DNA of 64,000 nt from an uncultured Anaerolineae bacterium (GTDB taxonomy: Bacteria > Chloroflexota > Anaerolineae > Aggregatilineales > Phototrophicaceae). The stretch is from positions 1 through 64,000 of the forward strand of contig CALDYP010000046.1 in NCBI GenBank assembly GCA_937944445.1, written 5' to 3'. Below the pieces are notes generated by a model, which made no database searches, was not told the origin of the DNA, and saw only the letters and a program-made list of their open reading frames with translations. The number at the start of each line of letters is the position of its first letter. Position 1 is the stretch's first letter. Made by a program: the position numbers and the translations under genes. Below, piece by piece: positions 1 to 9,051 of the stretch.

Positions 1-1173
1 ATCTGACACCGACGCCAGCCGCGTTCCGTCTGGTGACCACGCCACACTGTTCACTTGGTCTTCGTGCTCCCTGAGGAGCGCAAGCTGATCTCCGCTTGCC
101 GCATCCCACATCCACACTGTATCGTCCCACGACCCCGACGCCAGCCGCAGCCCATTCGGCGACCACACCACGCTGCTCACCTCGCGGGTGTGCCCCCTGA
201 GAATGGCAAGCTCATCTCCGCTGGCCGCGTCCCACACCCGCACTGTGCCGTCCCACGACCCCGACGCCAACCGCAATCCATCCGGCGACCACGCCACGCT
301 CCACACCCCGCGCATATGCCCCTCAACAACAGCTAGAGGCTCCCTGCTCGCCACGTCCCACAGGCGTATCGTGCTGTCATCTGAAGCTGACACCAGCCGC
401 AACCCATCCGGCGACCACAACACGCTTTTTACCCCGAACGTGTGCCCACGAAGGATGGCTAGTTCGTCCCAATTGGTCGTGTCCCACAGGCGTATCGTGC
501 TGTCATCTGACGCCGACGCCAACTGCAACCCATCCGAGGACCATGACAAGCTGCTTACCCCGAACGTGTGCCCATGAAGGACGGCTAGTTGAGCGCCGCT
601 GGCCGCGTCCCACACTCGCACCGCGCGGTCAGACGATCCCGACGCCAATCGTAACCCGTCCGGCGACCACGCCACGCTGGTTACCCTGTCCGTGTGCCCC
701 TCAAAGACAGCCAGTTGATCTCCGCTTGACGCATCCCACACTCTGACCGTGCCGTCATCCGACCCCGACGCCAGTCGCAACCCGTCCGGCGACCACGCCA
801 CGCTGGTTACCCTGTCCGTATGCCCTGCGAGGACAGACAATTGATTTCCGCTCGCTGCGTCCCACACCCAGACTGTGCCGTTATTCAATCCCGACGCCAG
901 CCGCAACCCGTCCGGTGACCACGCTACGCTCAGGGCCTCGCGCATGTGCCTTTCAAAGACGATTAGTTCATCTGCACTCGCCGCATCCCACACTCGCACT
1001 GTGTTGTCATCCGACCCTGACGCCAGCCGCGTCCCGTCCGGCGACCACGCTACGCTGGTTACAAAGCCCGTGTGCCCCTCGATGAGGCGTGGTTCGGCGT
1101 TCAGATTGTCCGCATTATACAGCCAGATGCCAATCGACGACGCCACTGCCAGCGTCCGTCCGTCTGGCGCGTA
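1..1173 (-). repeat. Tandem 126-bp coding repeat (WD40 blades)
   Basis: The conserved WSP anchor recurs with forward-strand GACCAC/GACCAT starting at 35, 161, 287, 413, 539, 665, 791, 917 and 1043, always 126 bases apart. The degenerate first blade at 1171-1173 keeps the same phase. There is no indel in ten units. Neighbouring units share long identical DNA, for example 30 bases near 356-385 and again 126 bases later. Confidence 0.9.
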
Positions 1174-1311
1174 GGCAGTTTGTTCAATAGTGCCCCGCCC
1201 AAACCGCAGCAGCTCGGTCATGCGCGCGACGTTGTCAGCCGTGATCGGCTCGGTCTGAGCACGTAGTTCAGGCGCACTACTAGAACGAGTAAATGCCGAA
1301 CGCCACCCCAT
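1..1311 (-). CDS. WD40 repeat protein (beta-propeller), 3' end beyond window
   Basis: Reading right to left from an ATG at 1311, this frame stays open for 437 codons and leaves the window without a stop, so the C-terminus is missing. The start is fixed by an excellent Shine-Dalgarno, TTGGAGG, seven bases upstream. About 45 N-terminal residues precede a first degenerate blade (YAPDGRTLAVAS). Nine typical WD40 blades follow, each with a WSPDG...LASGS...VWDAASG pattern and spaced exactly 42 residues apart. WD40 propellers are protein-interaction scaffolds, and no enzymatic domain is visible. No signal peptide is obvious, so a cytoplasmic location is likely. Large repeat proteins of this type are common in Chloroflexota. 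The partner and role are unknown. Confidence 0.9.
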   Translation of the reverse strand, partial: MGWRSAFTRSSSAPELRAQTEPITADNVARMTELLRFGRGTIEQTAYAPDGRTLAVASSIGIWLYNADNLNAEPRLIEGHTGFVTSVAWSPDGTRLASGSDDNTVRVWDAASADELIVFERHMREALSVAWSPDGLRLASGLNNGTVWVWDAASGNQLSVLAGHTDRVTSVAWSPDGLRLASGSDDGTVRVWDASSGDQLAVFEGHTDRVTSVAWSPDGLRLASGSSDRAVRVWDAASGAQLAVLHGHTFGVSSLSWSSDGLQLASASDDSTIRLWDTTNWDELAILRGHTFGVKSVLWSPDGLRLVSASDDSTIRLWDVASREPLAVVEGHMRGVWSVAWSPDGLRLASGSWDGTVRVWDAASGDELAILRGHTREVSSVVWSPNGLRLASGSWDDTVWMWDAASGDQLALLREHEDQVNSVAWSPDGTRLASVSD

Positions 1312-1345
1312 AATTTGCCTCCAAATTATCTGAGCATGCTTCGGC

Positions 1346-1351
1346 ATCATA
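1346..1351 (-). promoter_or_regulatory. Extended -10 promoter of the WD40 gene
   Basis: The minus strand reads TGC-TATGAT, an extended -10 element, 34 bases upstream of the ATG at 1311. No convincing -35 lies 17 bases further upstream. Confidence 0.5.
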
Positions 1352-1580
1352 GCATAAAATACGTTAAGGCGCTGTGAAACCTCAGAGTGGCCAGTCGTGC
1401 GCCTGCACGGCCTTGCTAGCAGCAGATCACCGTCTTCACGGTTGACCAAGCCTTTATCTCAGACAAGAAGCCAGCGTTTTCAGTCCCGCTTCACTCATGA
1501 ATTAGAGTTTAGGGCCTAAACGCCGACCAAATTGCACATATCTGTGTTGAAAACTTTGACTGAATCTTGCCAGCAAAAAC

Positions 1581-2687
1581 TCACTGCACAAACCCGCGAC
1601 CCTCGCGCAGGCGCACACGCACTGCATCGCCCGGTTGATAAAGACGATCACCAGATGGCGCGTGTTCATCTGCGATGACTTCATCCGACTGACCCTCAAG
1701 ATGCAGGTGGTAACGGGCCACTGCGCCGAGGTAACTGCTGCTGATGACACGCCCCAGCAGGCCGTCACCCTCAGAGCTGACGATCAAATTCTCCGGACGG
1801 ATGGTGACAGTGATGGCAGTGCCTGCGGCGTAGGCACGGTTGGTAGCAACTGACACGCAATAGTCCCCGAAGCGAATGACGGCATTACCTTTCTCGCTGG
1901 TTTCGACTGTGCCATTCAAAAAGTTGCTGAGGCCGAGGAACTGGGCGACAAAACGATTGACTGGGCGTTCATAAATTTCCGCTGGCGAACCGAACTGCAA
2001 CAGTTGACCGTTGTTCATAACGGCAATCTTGTCTGAGAGGCTAAGCGCCTCTTCTTGGTCATGGGTGACGTAAAGGGTGGTAATCCCCAAACTAGTCTGA
2101 AGTCGGCGGATTTCCTCACGCATTGTGACGCGCAGCTTCGCGTCTAAGTTGCTGAGGGGTTCGTCCAGCAGCAGCACTTTGGGCCGTGTGACAAGGGCGC
2201 GAGCAAGCGCCACGCGCTGCTGCTGACCGCCGGAAAGCTGCCCGGGCTGGCGTTCTGCCATGCCATCTAGGCCGACAACTTGCAAGATGTCATCCACCCA
2301 CTGGCGCTGCTGCGCACGAGGAACGCGCTCAACTTCTAAGCCGAAAGCGACATTTTCGCGGACGGTCATATGCGGGAAGAGCGCGTAATTCTGAAACACG
2401 GTGCGCGTCGGACGTTTGTTGGGTGGCTGGTCAGTGATGCGCTCTGTGCCGATGTAAATTTCACCTTTGTCTGGGAAAAAAAACCCCGCAATCATGCGAA
2501 GCGTGGTGGTCTTGCCACAGCCCGATGGCCCTAGCAACGTAGTCAATTGCCCCGCTTCAGCGGTAAGTGTAAGGTTGTCAACTGCAACTGGCTTGCCAAA
2601 CCGTTTGGTTAATCCTTGAATGATGACCGGTTCGCTGGGAGCGCGCTCCAAAGCGTTTGAAAGGTGAGAGGATGTTGCGGTGTACAT
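1581..2687 (-). CDS. ABC transporter ATP-binding protein (Fe3+/polyamine/phosphonate-type importer)
   Basis: This 368-residue ATPase energises the importer encoded with the two upstream genes. Walker A GPSGCGKT lies at 53-60, the Q-loop Gln near 99, the LSGGQ signature at 151-155, Walker B VLLLDEP at 170-176 and the switch His at 209. A C-terminal TOBE-like segment (about 280-365) is the usual substrate-class regulatory domain of the PotA/FbpC/CysA group. The gene is last in the order binding protein, permease, ATPase, 49 bases after the permease. The family imports ferric iron, polyamines, sulfate or 2-aminoethylphosphonate, and sequence alone does not settle the ligand. The fused permease favours the ferric/phosphonate branch. 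Confidence 0.93.
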   Translation of the reverse strand: MYTATSSHLSNALERAPSEPVIIQGLTKRFGKPVAVDNLTLTAEAGQLTTLLGPSGCGKTTTLRMIAGFFFPDKGEIYIGTERITDQPPNKRPTRTVFQNYALFPHMTVRENVAFGLEVERVPRAQQRQWVDDILQVVGLDGMAERQPGQLSGGQQQRVALARALVTRPKVLLLDEPLSNLDAKLRVTMREEIRRLQTSLGITTLYVTHDQEEALSLSDKIAVMNNGQLLQFGSPAEIYERPVNRFVAQFLGLSNFLNGTVETSEKGNAVIRFGDYCVSVATNRAYAAGTAITVTIRPENLIVSSEGDGLLGRVISSSYLGAVARYHLHLEGQSDEVIADEHAPSGDRLYQPGDAVRVRLREGRGFVQ

Positions 2688-2736
2688 CTTTCCTCATTTC
2701 TGTTTCGCTGATAGCCTGTGTGCTCAAAGGCGTAAT

Positions 2737-4452
2737 TTACAATCTGAACAAGCGGTAGCCCAAACCACTTACACGCCAGATGACAGCGAGCACGGCTATG
2801 ATAATGATGATCATTAACGCGGATAACGCCGCCGCCACGCCCAACCGCCCCGCACTCACTGAGTTGTAAATGTCAATCGACATCAGCCGCCAGCGCGGTG
2901 AGACGAGGAAGATCACAGAGGTGATGTCCGTCATGGAGCGGATGAAGCAAAAGGTCAATGTGGCGAAAAACGTCGGGCGCAGCAGCGGCAGCGTGATACG
3001 CTGGAACACACGCGGCCAGTTCGCGCCTAGGTCGGCGGCCGCTTGTTCTAATGTGCTGTCAACCTGTGCCAAGGCGGATTTGCTGCTCTCGACGCCGAAG
3101 GGCATGCGGCGCACCGCAAAATCGATGAGGATAATCATGGCTGTGCCGCTGAGGATGAGCAGGCCACTGTTGAAGCCCGCCGCCAGCCCTAGCCCCATCA
3201 CCACCCCCGGCAGCGCATAAGGCAGCATCACGATGAAGTTGAAAGTTGATTTGCCCAGAAAATTCCAGCGAGTGAGAATGTACGCAATAAACACACCAAG
3301 CAGCGAGGCCACTGCTGCGCCAACTAAACTGAGCAGCAAGCTGTTGATAATGGATTGTTGATTGATGCGCAGCATCAGCTCCAAGTGGCGGGTAGTGAGG
3401 TTGTAGTTCACGCCCCAAGTCTCCGTAACAGCCCCAGCGAAAATGACTAGGTACAGGCTGAGAACGAAAAAAGTCGTAAGCGAGCAAATGGTGAACACCC
3501 CCCATTTGATGTAAGCAGGTGAGGGGCGCGGCGCGAAGGTGGTCGGCATGCCAGTCACAGTGATGTACGAACGGCGGCGCACATACCAGCCCTGAAACAA
3601 AAACAGAGCAAAACTAGGAACCAGCATGATGACTGCCAGCGTTGATCCCATTCCCCAATTGCTGTTCATCCCCAAGATTTCCAAAATGACCTCCGGGGCC
3701 AGCATGGACCCTTCGCGCCAGATCAAATTGGTGCTGCCTAGAATGGCCGGAATGCCAAAAGCACTCAGATTGAGCATAAAGATCAAAATAGCTGAGCTGA
3801 ACAGCGCGGGCGTCAGCAGTGGCAGTGTGACCCGTCGAAAGGTGTAAAGAAAACTCGCGCCCATGTCCTCAGCCGCCTCTTCCAACCGCGGATCAATGCT
3901 GCTGAGGGCAGCTGTCAAGTTGAGAAAGGCGATGGGAAACAAGGTGAAAATTTGTGCCAGCGTCACCCCATGCCAGCCATAAATAACCCACCGCGTCTCG
4001 AACAAGCTGAAGAGCACTTGGTTAAAAATGCCATTGCGTCCCAACAGCAGGATAAAAGCAAACGCACTGAAGAATGGCGGGGTAATCAAGGGAAGAATTG
4101 AGACCAGCAAAAATATATTCTTGCCGGGCATAGAGGTACGTGTCACGCCGAAGGCGAAGATCAGCCCTAAGAGCAGCGCCCCAACAGTGGCCAAGGTGCT
4201 GATGACGAGGGTATTGTAAAGGGTATATTGATAGAACAGGCTGTTAAAAAAGCGCTCATAATTGCCCAGCGACCAAATCCCATCAACCTGAAAACTGCGC
4301 AGCAGCACCTGTGATACTGGGTAGACGATAAAAATCATCAGGATGACAAGCAGTGCAAGCAGTGTGACGATGCGGAAAGGCTGTTCCTTGACGCGATTTA
4401 AACGCCGTGTGAAGGCAGTCGGGGTTGACAGTTCAGAAGGGATAGTCGCCAT
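2737..4452 (-). CDS. Fused two-domain ABC permease (FbpB-like)
   Basis: The 571-residue membrane protein holds two complete binding-protein-dependent permease domains in one chain, about 12 membrane helices. Each half carries an EAA loop that docks on the ATPase: EEAAEDMGA...LPLLTP at about 191-214 and EQAAADLGA...LPLLRP at about 470-493. This duplicated layout is typical of FbpB/SfuB, ThiP and some phosphonate permeases, which need only one gene to form the channel. It follows the binding-protein gene and precedes the ATPase gene on the same strand. No clear Shine-Dalgarno stands before the ATG, and a stable hairpin separates it from the binding-protein gene. Confidence 0.92.
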   Translation of the reverse strand: MATIPSELSTPTAFTRRLNRVKEQPFRIVTLLALLVILMIFIVYPVSQVLLRSFQVDGIWSLGNYERFFNSLFYQYTLYNTLVISTLATVGALLLGLIFAFGVTRTSMPGKNIFLLVSILPLITPPFFSAFAFILLLGRNGIFNQVLFSLFETRWVIYGWHGVTLAQIFTLFPIAFLNLTAALSSIDPRLEEAAEDMGASFLYTFRRVTLPLLTPALFSSAILIFMLNLSAFGIPAILGSTNLIWREGSMLAPEVILEILGMNSNWGMGSTLAVIMLVPSFALFLFQGWYVRRRSYITVTGMPTTFAPRPSPAYIKWGVFTICSLTTFFVLSLYLVIFAGAVTETWGVNYNLTTRHLELMLRINQQSIINSLLLSLVGAAVASLLGVFIAYILTRWNFLGKSTFNFIVMLPYALPGVVMGLGLAAGFNSGLLILSGTAMIILIDFAVRRMPFGVESSKSALAQVDSTLEQAAADLGANWPRVFQRITLPLLRPTFFATLTFCFIRSMTDITSVIFLVSPRWRLMSIDIYNSVSAGRLGVAAALSALMIIIIIAVLAVIWRVSGLGYRLFRL

Positions 4453-4506
4453 TGAGTGATCTCAAACAACATTAGGGTAAATTCAGGTGGGGGTGTCAAG
4501 CAAGCA

Positions 4507-4534
4507 GTTTCCCCCTCCATGATGAGGGGGAAAC
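4507..4534 (-). other. Perfect 10-bp hairpin between binding-protein and permease genes
   Basis: GTTTCCCCCT pairs with AGGGGGAAAC around an 8-base loop. It lies 18 bases beyond the binding-protein stop and about 55 before the permease start. No U-run follows, so it is not a normal terminator. Such stems often protect the 3' end of the upstream message, which would raise binding protein over permease. That role is inferred. Confidence 0.6.
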
Positions 4535-4551
4535 CGTATAGGGTTTGAAAC

Positions 4552-5643
4552 TTATTGAGCAGGCACTTGGACTTGAGTTTCCTCAATGAAGCGATCCAGC
4601 ACGGCGGTACGCTCCTCGCCCCAACGCTGCCAGTCATAGTCCAGCACAACCAGCTCACTCAACGGAACCGCGCCATCGGGCGGGGCGATGTCCTCGCGCA
4701 CCGAGTAGTTACCATACTTCAACAGCACTTCCTGAGCTTCCTGCGTCAGCAAGTAGTCGAAGAACAGCTTGGCGCGAGCTTCGTTGGGCGCACCAGCCAC
4801 CACTGCCGCAGTGTACGGATCGGCAAAGATCGGCGAAGGGAACACGCTCACAATGGGGAACCCGTCCACACCCAAGTAGTACACAGCATCGAAGAAGCCG
4901 ATACCGATTGGGTACTCACCTTGCGCAACGAGGTTCTGAGGCGCACGACCGCTGCGAGTGAACTGCGCGACGTTCTGCGCCAACGCTCTGATGTATTCCC
5001 AACCGTTTTCGACGTCGCCGGTTTCGTTCTCGAACCATTGCAGGAAGAAGGTCATCGCCGAGTACGATGTGCCAGAGGTAGAAGGATGCGGCATAACGAT
5101 CTTGTCTTTGTACTGCGGGTCAAGCAAATCTTCCCACGTTTCTGGCACGTCAAGGCCTTCTTCTTGCAGCGCCACTTCGTTGTAGAAGATCACCAGCGGA
5201 TACATACCAACGCCGGTGAAGAAGGAGCTATCCGGGTACTGATAAATCTCAGCGATCTCGCTCAGCGTGGTCGGCTTGTATTCAATAACCAGTGGTGGCT
5301 CATTGTTGAGCGCGTCTTGGATGATCGAAGCGCGCACGCTCAGCCAGAAATCAGCCTGCGGGTTGGCAGCCTCAGCTTGAAGGCGGCTGAAGGTTTCACC
5401 CGTGGAGATAACGATGTTACGCACTTGAATGCCAGTCAGCGCAGTGAACGGTTCTGCCAAGTCGAACATCTGCTCGTCTGGGAAAGGTGAGTAGACAATG
5501 ATCTCACCGCCGCGCAGCTCATCAGGCACGACGAATGCACTGGGCGCTTCAGGTTCGGGTGTAGTAGCAGGTTGCTGAGCGACAGCGGTCAAGTGGAGGA
5601 CGACAAACAGCGATACGAACAAAGTTGCTACACGCTTGATCAT
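4552..5643 (-). CDS. Periplasmic/extracellular substrate-binding protein (Fe3+-type family)
   Basis: This 363-residue solute receptor for the adjacent ABC importer begins with a cleavable-looking signal peptide (MIKRVATLFVSLFVVLHLTAVAQ). The mature part fits the type-2 periplasmic-binding fold: GGEIIVYSPFPDEQMFDLAEPF near 45-66, LQAEAANPQADFWLS, and a hinge region PHPSTSGTSYSAM. That pattern is shared by the FbpA/AfuA iron and 2-aminoethylphosphonate receptors. I cannot identify the FbpA iron-binding tyrosine pair with confidence, so the ligand stays open. An AAAGGA Shine-Dalgarno lies six bases before the ATG. It is the first gene of the importer operon. Confidence 0.88.
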   Translation of the reverse strand: MIKRVATLFVSLFVVLHLTAVAQQPATTPEPEAPSAFVVPDELRGGEIIVYSPFPDEQMFDLAEPFTALTGIQVRNIVISTGETFSRLQAEAANPQADFWLSVRASIIQDALNNEPPLVIEYKPTTLSEIAEIYQYPDSSFFTGVGMYPLVIFYNEVALQEEGLDVPETWEDLLDPQYKDKIVMPHPSTSGTSYSAMTFFLQWFENETGDVENGWEYIRALAQNVAQFTRSGRAPQNLVAQGEYPIGIGFFDAVYYLGVDGFPIVSVFPSPIFADPYTAAVVAGAPNEARAKLFFDYLLTQEAQEVLLKYGNYSVREDIAPPDGAVPLSELVVLDYDWQRWGEERTAVLDRFIEETQVQVPAQ

Positions 5644-5975
5644 AAGTGTTCCTTTGAATTCTTTAGACCGTGACCAATAGGCTACCCGCCAGCTGTTAAG
5701 GCTTCTCTAAGATGTTGTTAAATTGCCATGCAGCTCTTTTTTTCAGGGATTATCTGAATTGAAGCCAGAACGCCCACGGTGATGCTTCCGCAGGCACGGC
5801 ATGCAGGGACAGGGCCTGCCATGTCCGTGGTTTTCCACACCCTCGACAAACACGACAGCTCACGTCCCCACTCTACCCCTACGCGAGTGCCACACCCTTC
5901 GGAAGAAAGGGGTGAGGATGAGACCATACTGTTCTAATGAATTTTAGCAGTTAGGGAACGACATGATTGAAGACA
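5644..5975. other. 332-base non-coding stretch with one strong stem
   Basis: This is the gap between the importer operon and tRNA-Arg. On the minus strand it would be the importer leader. A 13-bp stem with two single-base bulges occupies 5795-5829 (CACGG-CATG-CAGG pairing with CCTG-CATG-CCGTG). A 69-codon minus-strand frame at 5718-5927 has no Shine-Dalgarno or recognisable domain and is not called. I see no known riboswitch motif. Confidence 0.5.
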
Positions 5976-6047
5976 TGCCCCTGACAGGACTCGAACCTGT
6001 GCTTCTGCCTCCGGAGGGCAACGCTCTATCCACTGAGCTACAGGGGC
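5976..6047 (-). tRNA. tRNA-Arg (anticodon CCG)
   Basis: The minus strand folds as a complete cloverleaf. The acceptor stem is GCCCCTG/CAGGGGC, the D-arm GCTC...GAGC, the anticodon loop CTCCGGA (anticodon CCG, reading CGG), and the T-arm ACAGG-TTCGAGT-CCTGT with discriminator A. CCA is not encoded. Length is 72 bases. Confidence 0.95.
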
Positions 6048-6058
6048 TACTACACAAG

Positions 6059-6087
6059 ATCATAGCAGATTCATCTCGTGCTTACAA
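6059..6087 (-). promoter_or_regulatory. tRNA-Arg promoter
   Basis: The minus strand reads TTGTAA, 17 bases, then TATGAT preceded by TGC (extended -10). The start would fall a few bases before the tRNA 5' end at 6047. Confidence 0.65.
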
Positions 6088-6177
6088 GCGTCCGACTAGC
6101 ATCCCAGTACCACTTATAGTACAACAGATGAAAAGCAGCGCATAAACTGAACATTCCGCAGCACAGCGCGTGTTTGT

Positions 6178-6183
6178 TATGAT
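6178..6183 (+). promoter_or_regulatory. Extended -10, possibly leaderless start
   Basis: TGT-TATGAT ends seven bases before the ATG at 6191, with no Shine-Dalgarno. This spacing would put transcription start on or next to the start codon. Confidence 0.5.
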
Positions 6184-6190
6184 AACCGCT

Positions 6191-6865
6191 ATGAAACGTT
6201 CATGGGTTTACCTTTTGGCCCTCGTGGCCATGACTTCCACAGCCTGCGGCACAATGCCGCAAGCGGCGGAGACGCTTGAGCCAATTCGCCCCTATGAAAG
6301 CATTGCCACCGAGGCTGCAAGCGTCCAGCAGACTGCCGCCGTGGATGTGCTCGCGCTGAACGCCACGATTGAGGCCGCCACCCGAACAGAAAGCCAACAA
6401 AATGCCTACAACGTCGTGCTGCTCGCAACGGTGCGCGCCAACGAAGTGCCAACCCCATCTCAACGCCTCGCCATGACTGAAGGTGGCGCGATGGCTGCCG
6501 AAATGCTCAACTTAGCTGACGGCCAAATGCGCATTCAACAGGTGGGCACTGCTGGCTTTGTTCGGCCAGAGGACAACTGTTTTGAGACCCATCAGCAGTT
6601 CTTCAACCGCGCCTCCACCAACATCATCTACATGACAGGCCTCGTCACGAATCTACAAGCTGGCACGACTTTTCGCGTAGACTGGATTTACAACAACCGC
6701 GTCGTGCACACTTCCACGTGGTCAGCGCCGAACAACGAAATTCGGCGGTGCTTGGCGCTGGCGATGCGAGCCAGCGACGTTGTGTTCACTCCGGGCGCGT
6801 GGGCAGCGCGGTTGTTCATGGACAACGTCCCTGTAGGCAACAGCGCCTTCGAAATCCTAGGATAA
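6191..6865 (+). CDS. Putative lipoprotein of unknown function
   Basis: The 224-residue product has a lipoprotein-type signal peptide ending ...MTSTAC, with the lipidated Cys at about residue 19. This favours the ATG at 6191 over in-frame GTG/ATG codons at 6170 and 6179. The middle (30-100) is Ala/Glu/Thr-rich and probably helical. The C-terminal half has two Cys and a beta-rich pattern ending WAARLFMDNVPVGNSAFEI, typical of small Ig-like extracellular domains. I do not recognise a family by name. It is followed eight bases later by the SH3/TP-rich membrane protein, so the two and the M23 peptidase probably form one cell-surface operon. Confidence 0.75.
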   Translation: MKRSWVYLLALVAMTSTACGTMPQAAETLEPIRPYESIATEAASVQQTAAVDVLALNATIEAATRTESQQNAYNVVLLATVRANEVPTPSQRLAMTEGGAMAAEMLNLADGQMRIQQVGTAGFVRPEDNCFETHQQFFNRASTNIIYMTGLVTNLQAGTTFRVDWIYNNRVVHTSTWSAPNNEIRRCLALAMRASDVVFTPGAWAARLFMDNVPVGNSAFEILG

Positions 6866-6873
6866 AACGGCAG

Positions 6874-9051
6874 ATGACCAGCCATTCAGTTTCTCTGCCG
6901 TTTTTTACAACAGCATCTAGACTCGCGCTGCTTTTCCTTGCGATGTTCACCATTGCGCTCAGTCACGCGCGCGCGCAGGAATCAGAAACTCGCAGCGTGG
7001 TCATCCCTGAGAGCATTTTCGTGCGATCAGGCCCCGGGCAGTCGTTTTCTACCATCGGCGCATTGTTTCAAGGCGACACGGTGCGTCCTCTCAACCTGAG
7101 TGAAGACAGCCAGTGGGTGCTCATTTTATACCGACGACAATACGGCTGGATTCAGCGGGACCTCGTCCAGTGGGCCGATGAAGTCGCGTTGAACGCGCTG
7201 CCTGTCCTCGCAGCCGATGTAACACCAACGCCGCTGTTCCCACCCACTACAACGCCTTTCGTCGCAACCCCCACCCCAAGCGGCAGCTACGTTGTTGTGA
7301 CAGAAGCTGCGGCGGCTTTTGTTCGGGCCGGGCCGGGGCGTGGGTATCTGCGCTTGGGTGGCTTGCGCCCGGGCGATCTTGTCGAGCCGGTCGCTCGCAA
7401 CGCAGACACCACATGGATCATGATCCGTTACGCCAACCCTATCGCTGAGTTTGACGGTTTCGGTTGGGTGCAGCGAGTGCTCGTCCGCTGGTCAGCAGAT
7501 GTTGACCTCGAGGCGCTGCCGATCATCCTCGAAACCGACTTGACCCCAACAGCCACCTTCACGGCCACGGCCACCCCTTCCGTAACGCTCACTGCGACCG
7601 CCACCCCCACGCCCACTTGGACGCGCACGCCGTCCGCCACTGCCACGCCCACGGTAACCGCTTCCGCCACGCCCACACTCACGCCTACGCCGACCGCGAC
7701 GCCCTCGCCCACCCTCACGGCCACTTGGACGCGCACGCCGTCCGCCACCGCTACGCTTACGCCCACGGTGACCGCGACGCCCTCGCCCACCCTCACGCCC
7801 ACAGTGACCGCTTCCGTCACGCCCACGCTTACGCCAACCGCGACGCCCACGCTTACGCCAACCGCAACGCCGTCGCCCACCCCCACGGCCACTTGGACGA
7901 GCACACCGTCCGCCACTGCCACGCCCACGGTGACCGCGACGCCCTCGCCGACCGTGACGCTGTCGCCCACTCCCACCGCCACGGTGACGCCGTCGCTCAC
8001 ATCAACATCGACATCAACACCTTCACCCACGACGACAGCCACGCGTTCCGCAGCACGTCCCAATCAAGCCTTTGAAACGAATACTCCGCGCCCTACCAAC
8101 ACAGCCACTCCGACAGTTGCCAGCCTGCTTGCCACCAACACACCGCTCGCTCTTTTGCCGCTGGCCACCACCCCAGCGCCAACTGACACTGCAACCAGCG
8201 CCCCAACCGCGTCAAATACCTTCACTGCCACGCCTACGCACACCATCAGCCCAACGGCGACCCAAACCGTCACAGCGACGCACACGCCGACGGCCACACC
8301 CAGCGCAACGCCCACTCTGACTGCGACGCCTACCCCCAGCCTGACGTTAACCAGCACAGCGACGCCGTCATTCACCCCGACTGCAACCGTCACACCCAGC
8401 AGCACGCCCACGCCTACCAGCAGCCCAACCGTAACTGTAACCGCCACAGCAACCATCACACCCAGCGCGACGTCTACCCACACCTTGACCGCTAGTGCAA
8501 CGCCAACCTACACATCGACTGCCACCGCATCGCCTACGACTACCCTTACACCCACTGCCACACTGACGTTTACGCCCGCTGTGGCGGCGATTCCGGTATC
8601 GCCTACGCCCACACTTCCCACCAGCGCCAGCCCATCAGCGCCGAACACGCCGCCCCTCTCGCCAGAGATCTTCTTGAGTTCGAGCATCACGCTGCTGCTC
8701 GCTGTGTATGGCGCGTTATATTGGCGCGGGACAGTCTACACGCAGAGGTATGAAAAAGGTTTCGTCATCACGCGCTGCCCTGTCTGCGAGCGGGGGAACC
8801 TAACTGTTGAAACCCGCACAGAGCGCATCTTGGGGATTCCAATCGCGCGGCACGTGGTGCGCTGCGATCAATGTCGATCACTGCTGCGCTCAACCGGCCG
8901 CGGGCGCTGGCGGTATGCAGTTGACCGCATTGAAAACCCACTTTTCTACGAAAAGTACAACGGCCAGACCATCACAGAAACTGAGTTAACCCGCTTTGAG
9001 GTGAAGCCCATCACACCTCCCACGTTCGAGGACGATACACCCAACCCATGA
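6874..9051 (+). CDS. Membrane protein: two SH3-like domains, Thr/Pro linker, TM helix, zinc ribbon
   Basis: Starting at ATG 6874, the 725-residue product has a signal peptide (1-34) and two bacterial SH3-like domains (about 41-110, [17 protein letters not shown]; and 137-215, [17 protein letters not shown]). A roughly 370-residue linker of TPTAT/TPSAT repeats follows (about 224-595), then one membrane helix (about 600-620). The tail holds a four-Cys zinc ribbon (C635/C638 and C664/C667). Predicted topology is therefore SH3 and linker outside, zinc ribbon inside. SH3-like domains often bind cell-wall polymers, and the linker resembles an O-glycosylated stalk. Its stop overlaps the M23 peptidase start by four bases, pointing to a cell-envelope role. 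The function of the ribbon is unknown. Confidence 0.85.
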   Translation: MTSHSVSLPFFTTASRLALLFLAMFTIALSHARAQESETRSVVIPESIFVRSGPGQSFSTIGALFQGDTVRPLNLSEDSQWVLILYRRQYGWIQRDLVQWADEVALNALPVLAADVTPTPLFPPTTTPFVATPTPSGSYVVVTEAAAAFVRAGPGRGYLRLGGLRPGDLVEPVARNADTTWIMIRYANPIAEFDGFGWVQRVLVRWSADVDLEALPIILETDLTPTATFTATATPSVTLTATATPTPTWTRTPSATATPTVTASATPTLTPTPTATPSPTLTATWTRTPSATATLTPTVTATPSPTLTPTVTASVTPTLTPTATPTLTPTATPSPTPTATWTSTPSATATPTVTATPSPTVTLSPTPTATVTPSLTSTSTSTPSPTTTATRSAARPNQAFETNTPRPTNTATPTVASLLATNTPLALLPLATTPAPTDTATSAPTASNTFTATPTHTISPTATQTVTATHTPTATPSATPTLTATPTPSLTLTSTATPSFTPTATVTPSSTPTPTSSPTVTVTATATITPSATSTHTLTASATPTYTSTATASPTTTLTPTATLTFTPAVAAIPVSPTPTLPTSASPSAPNTPPLSPEIFLSSSITLLLAVYGALYWRGTVYTQRYEKGFVITRCPVCERGNLTVETRTERILGIPIARHVVRCDQCRSLLRSTGRGRWRYAVDRIENPLFYEKYNGQTITETELTRFEVKPITPPTFEDDTPNP
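7540..8620 (+). repeat. Low-complexity Thr/Pro/Ala-coding repeat
   Basis: Over a kilobase of ACG/ACC/CCC/GCC codon blocks encodes TPTAT-like units. Longer units recur, such as [15 protein letters not shown] near 7604-7650 and again near 7721-7765 and 7889-7930. The bias leaves antisense frames open without implying genes. Confidence 0.85.

Noticed and set aside
1-1173. Regular repeats resembling an array
   Set aside because: The period is 126 bases and every unit is an in-frame WD40 blade; there are no direct-repeat/spacer units, so it is not CRISPR.
1506-1521. Palindrome GTTTAGG-CCTAAAC region after the ABC ATPase gene as terminator
   Set aside because: No T-run on either side and about 60 bases past the stop; too weak to call.
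4555-5490. 311-codon frame opposite the substrate-binding protein gene
   Set aside because: No domain or Shine-Dalgarno is seen. The opposite strand has signal peptide, fold motifs and operon context.
5718-5927. 69-codon minus-strand frame with a CxxC
   Set aside because: No ribosome site, no recognisable domain, and it lies across the bulged stem of a leader region.
7428-8483. Two long antisense open frames (211 and 139 codons, Val/Gly-rich) opposite the Thr/Pro linker
   Set aside because: They arise because ACG/CCC/GCC blocks contain no reverse stop codons. The products are low-complexity, with no ribosome site.
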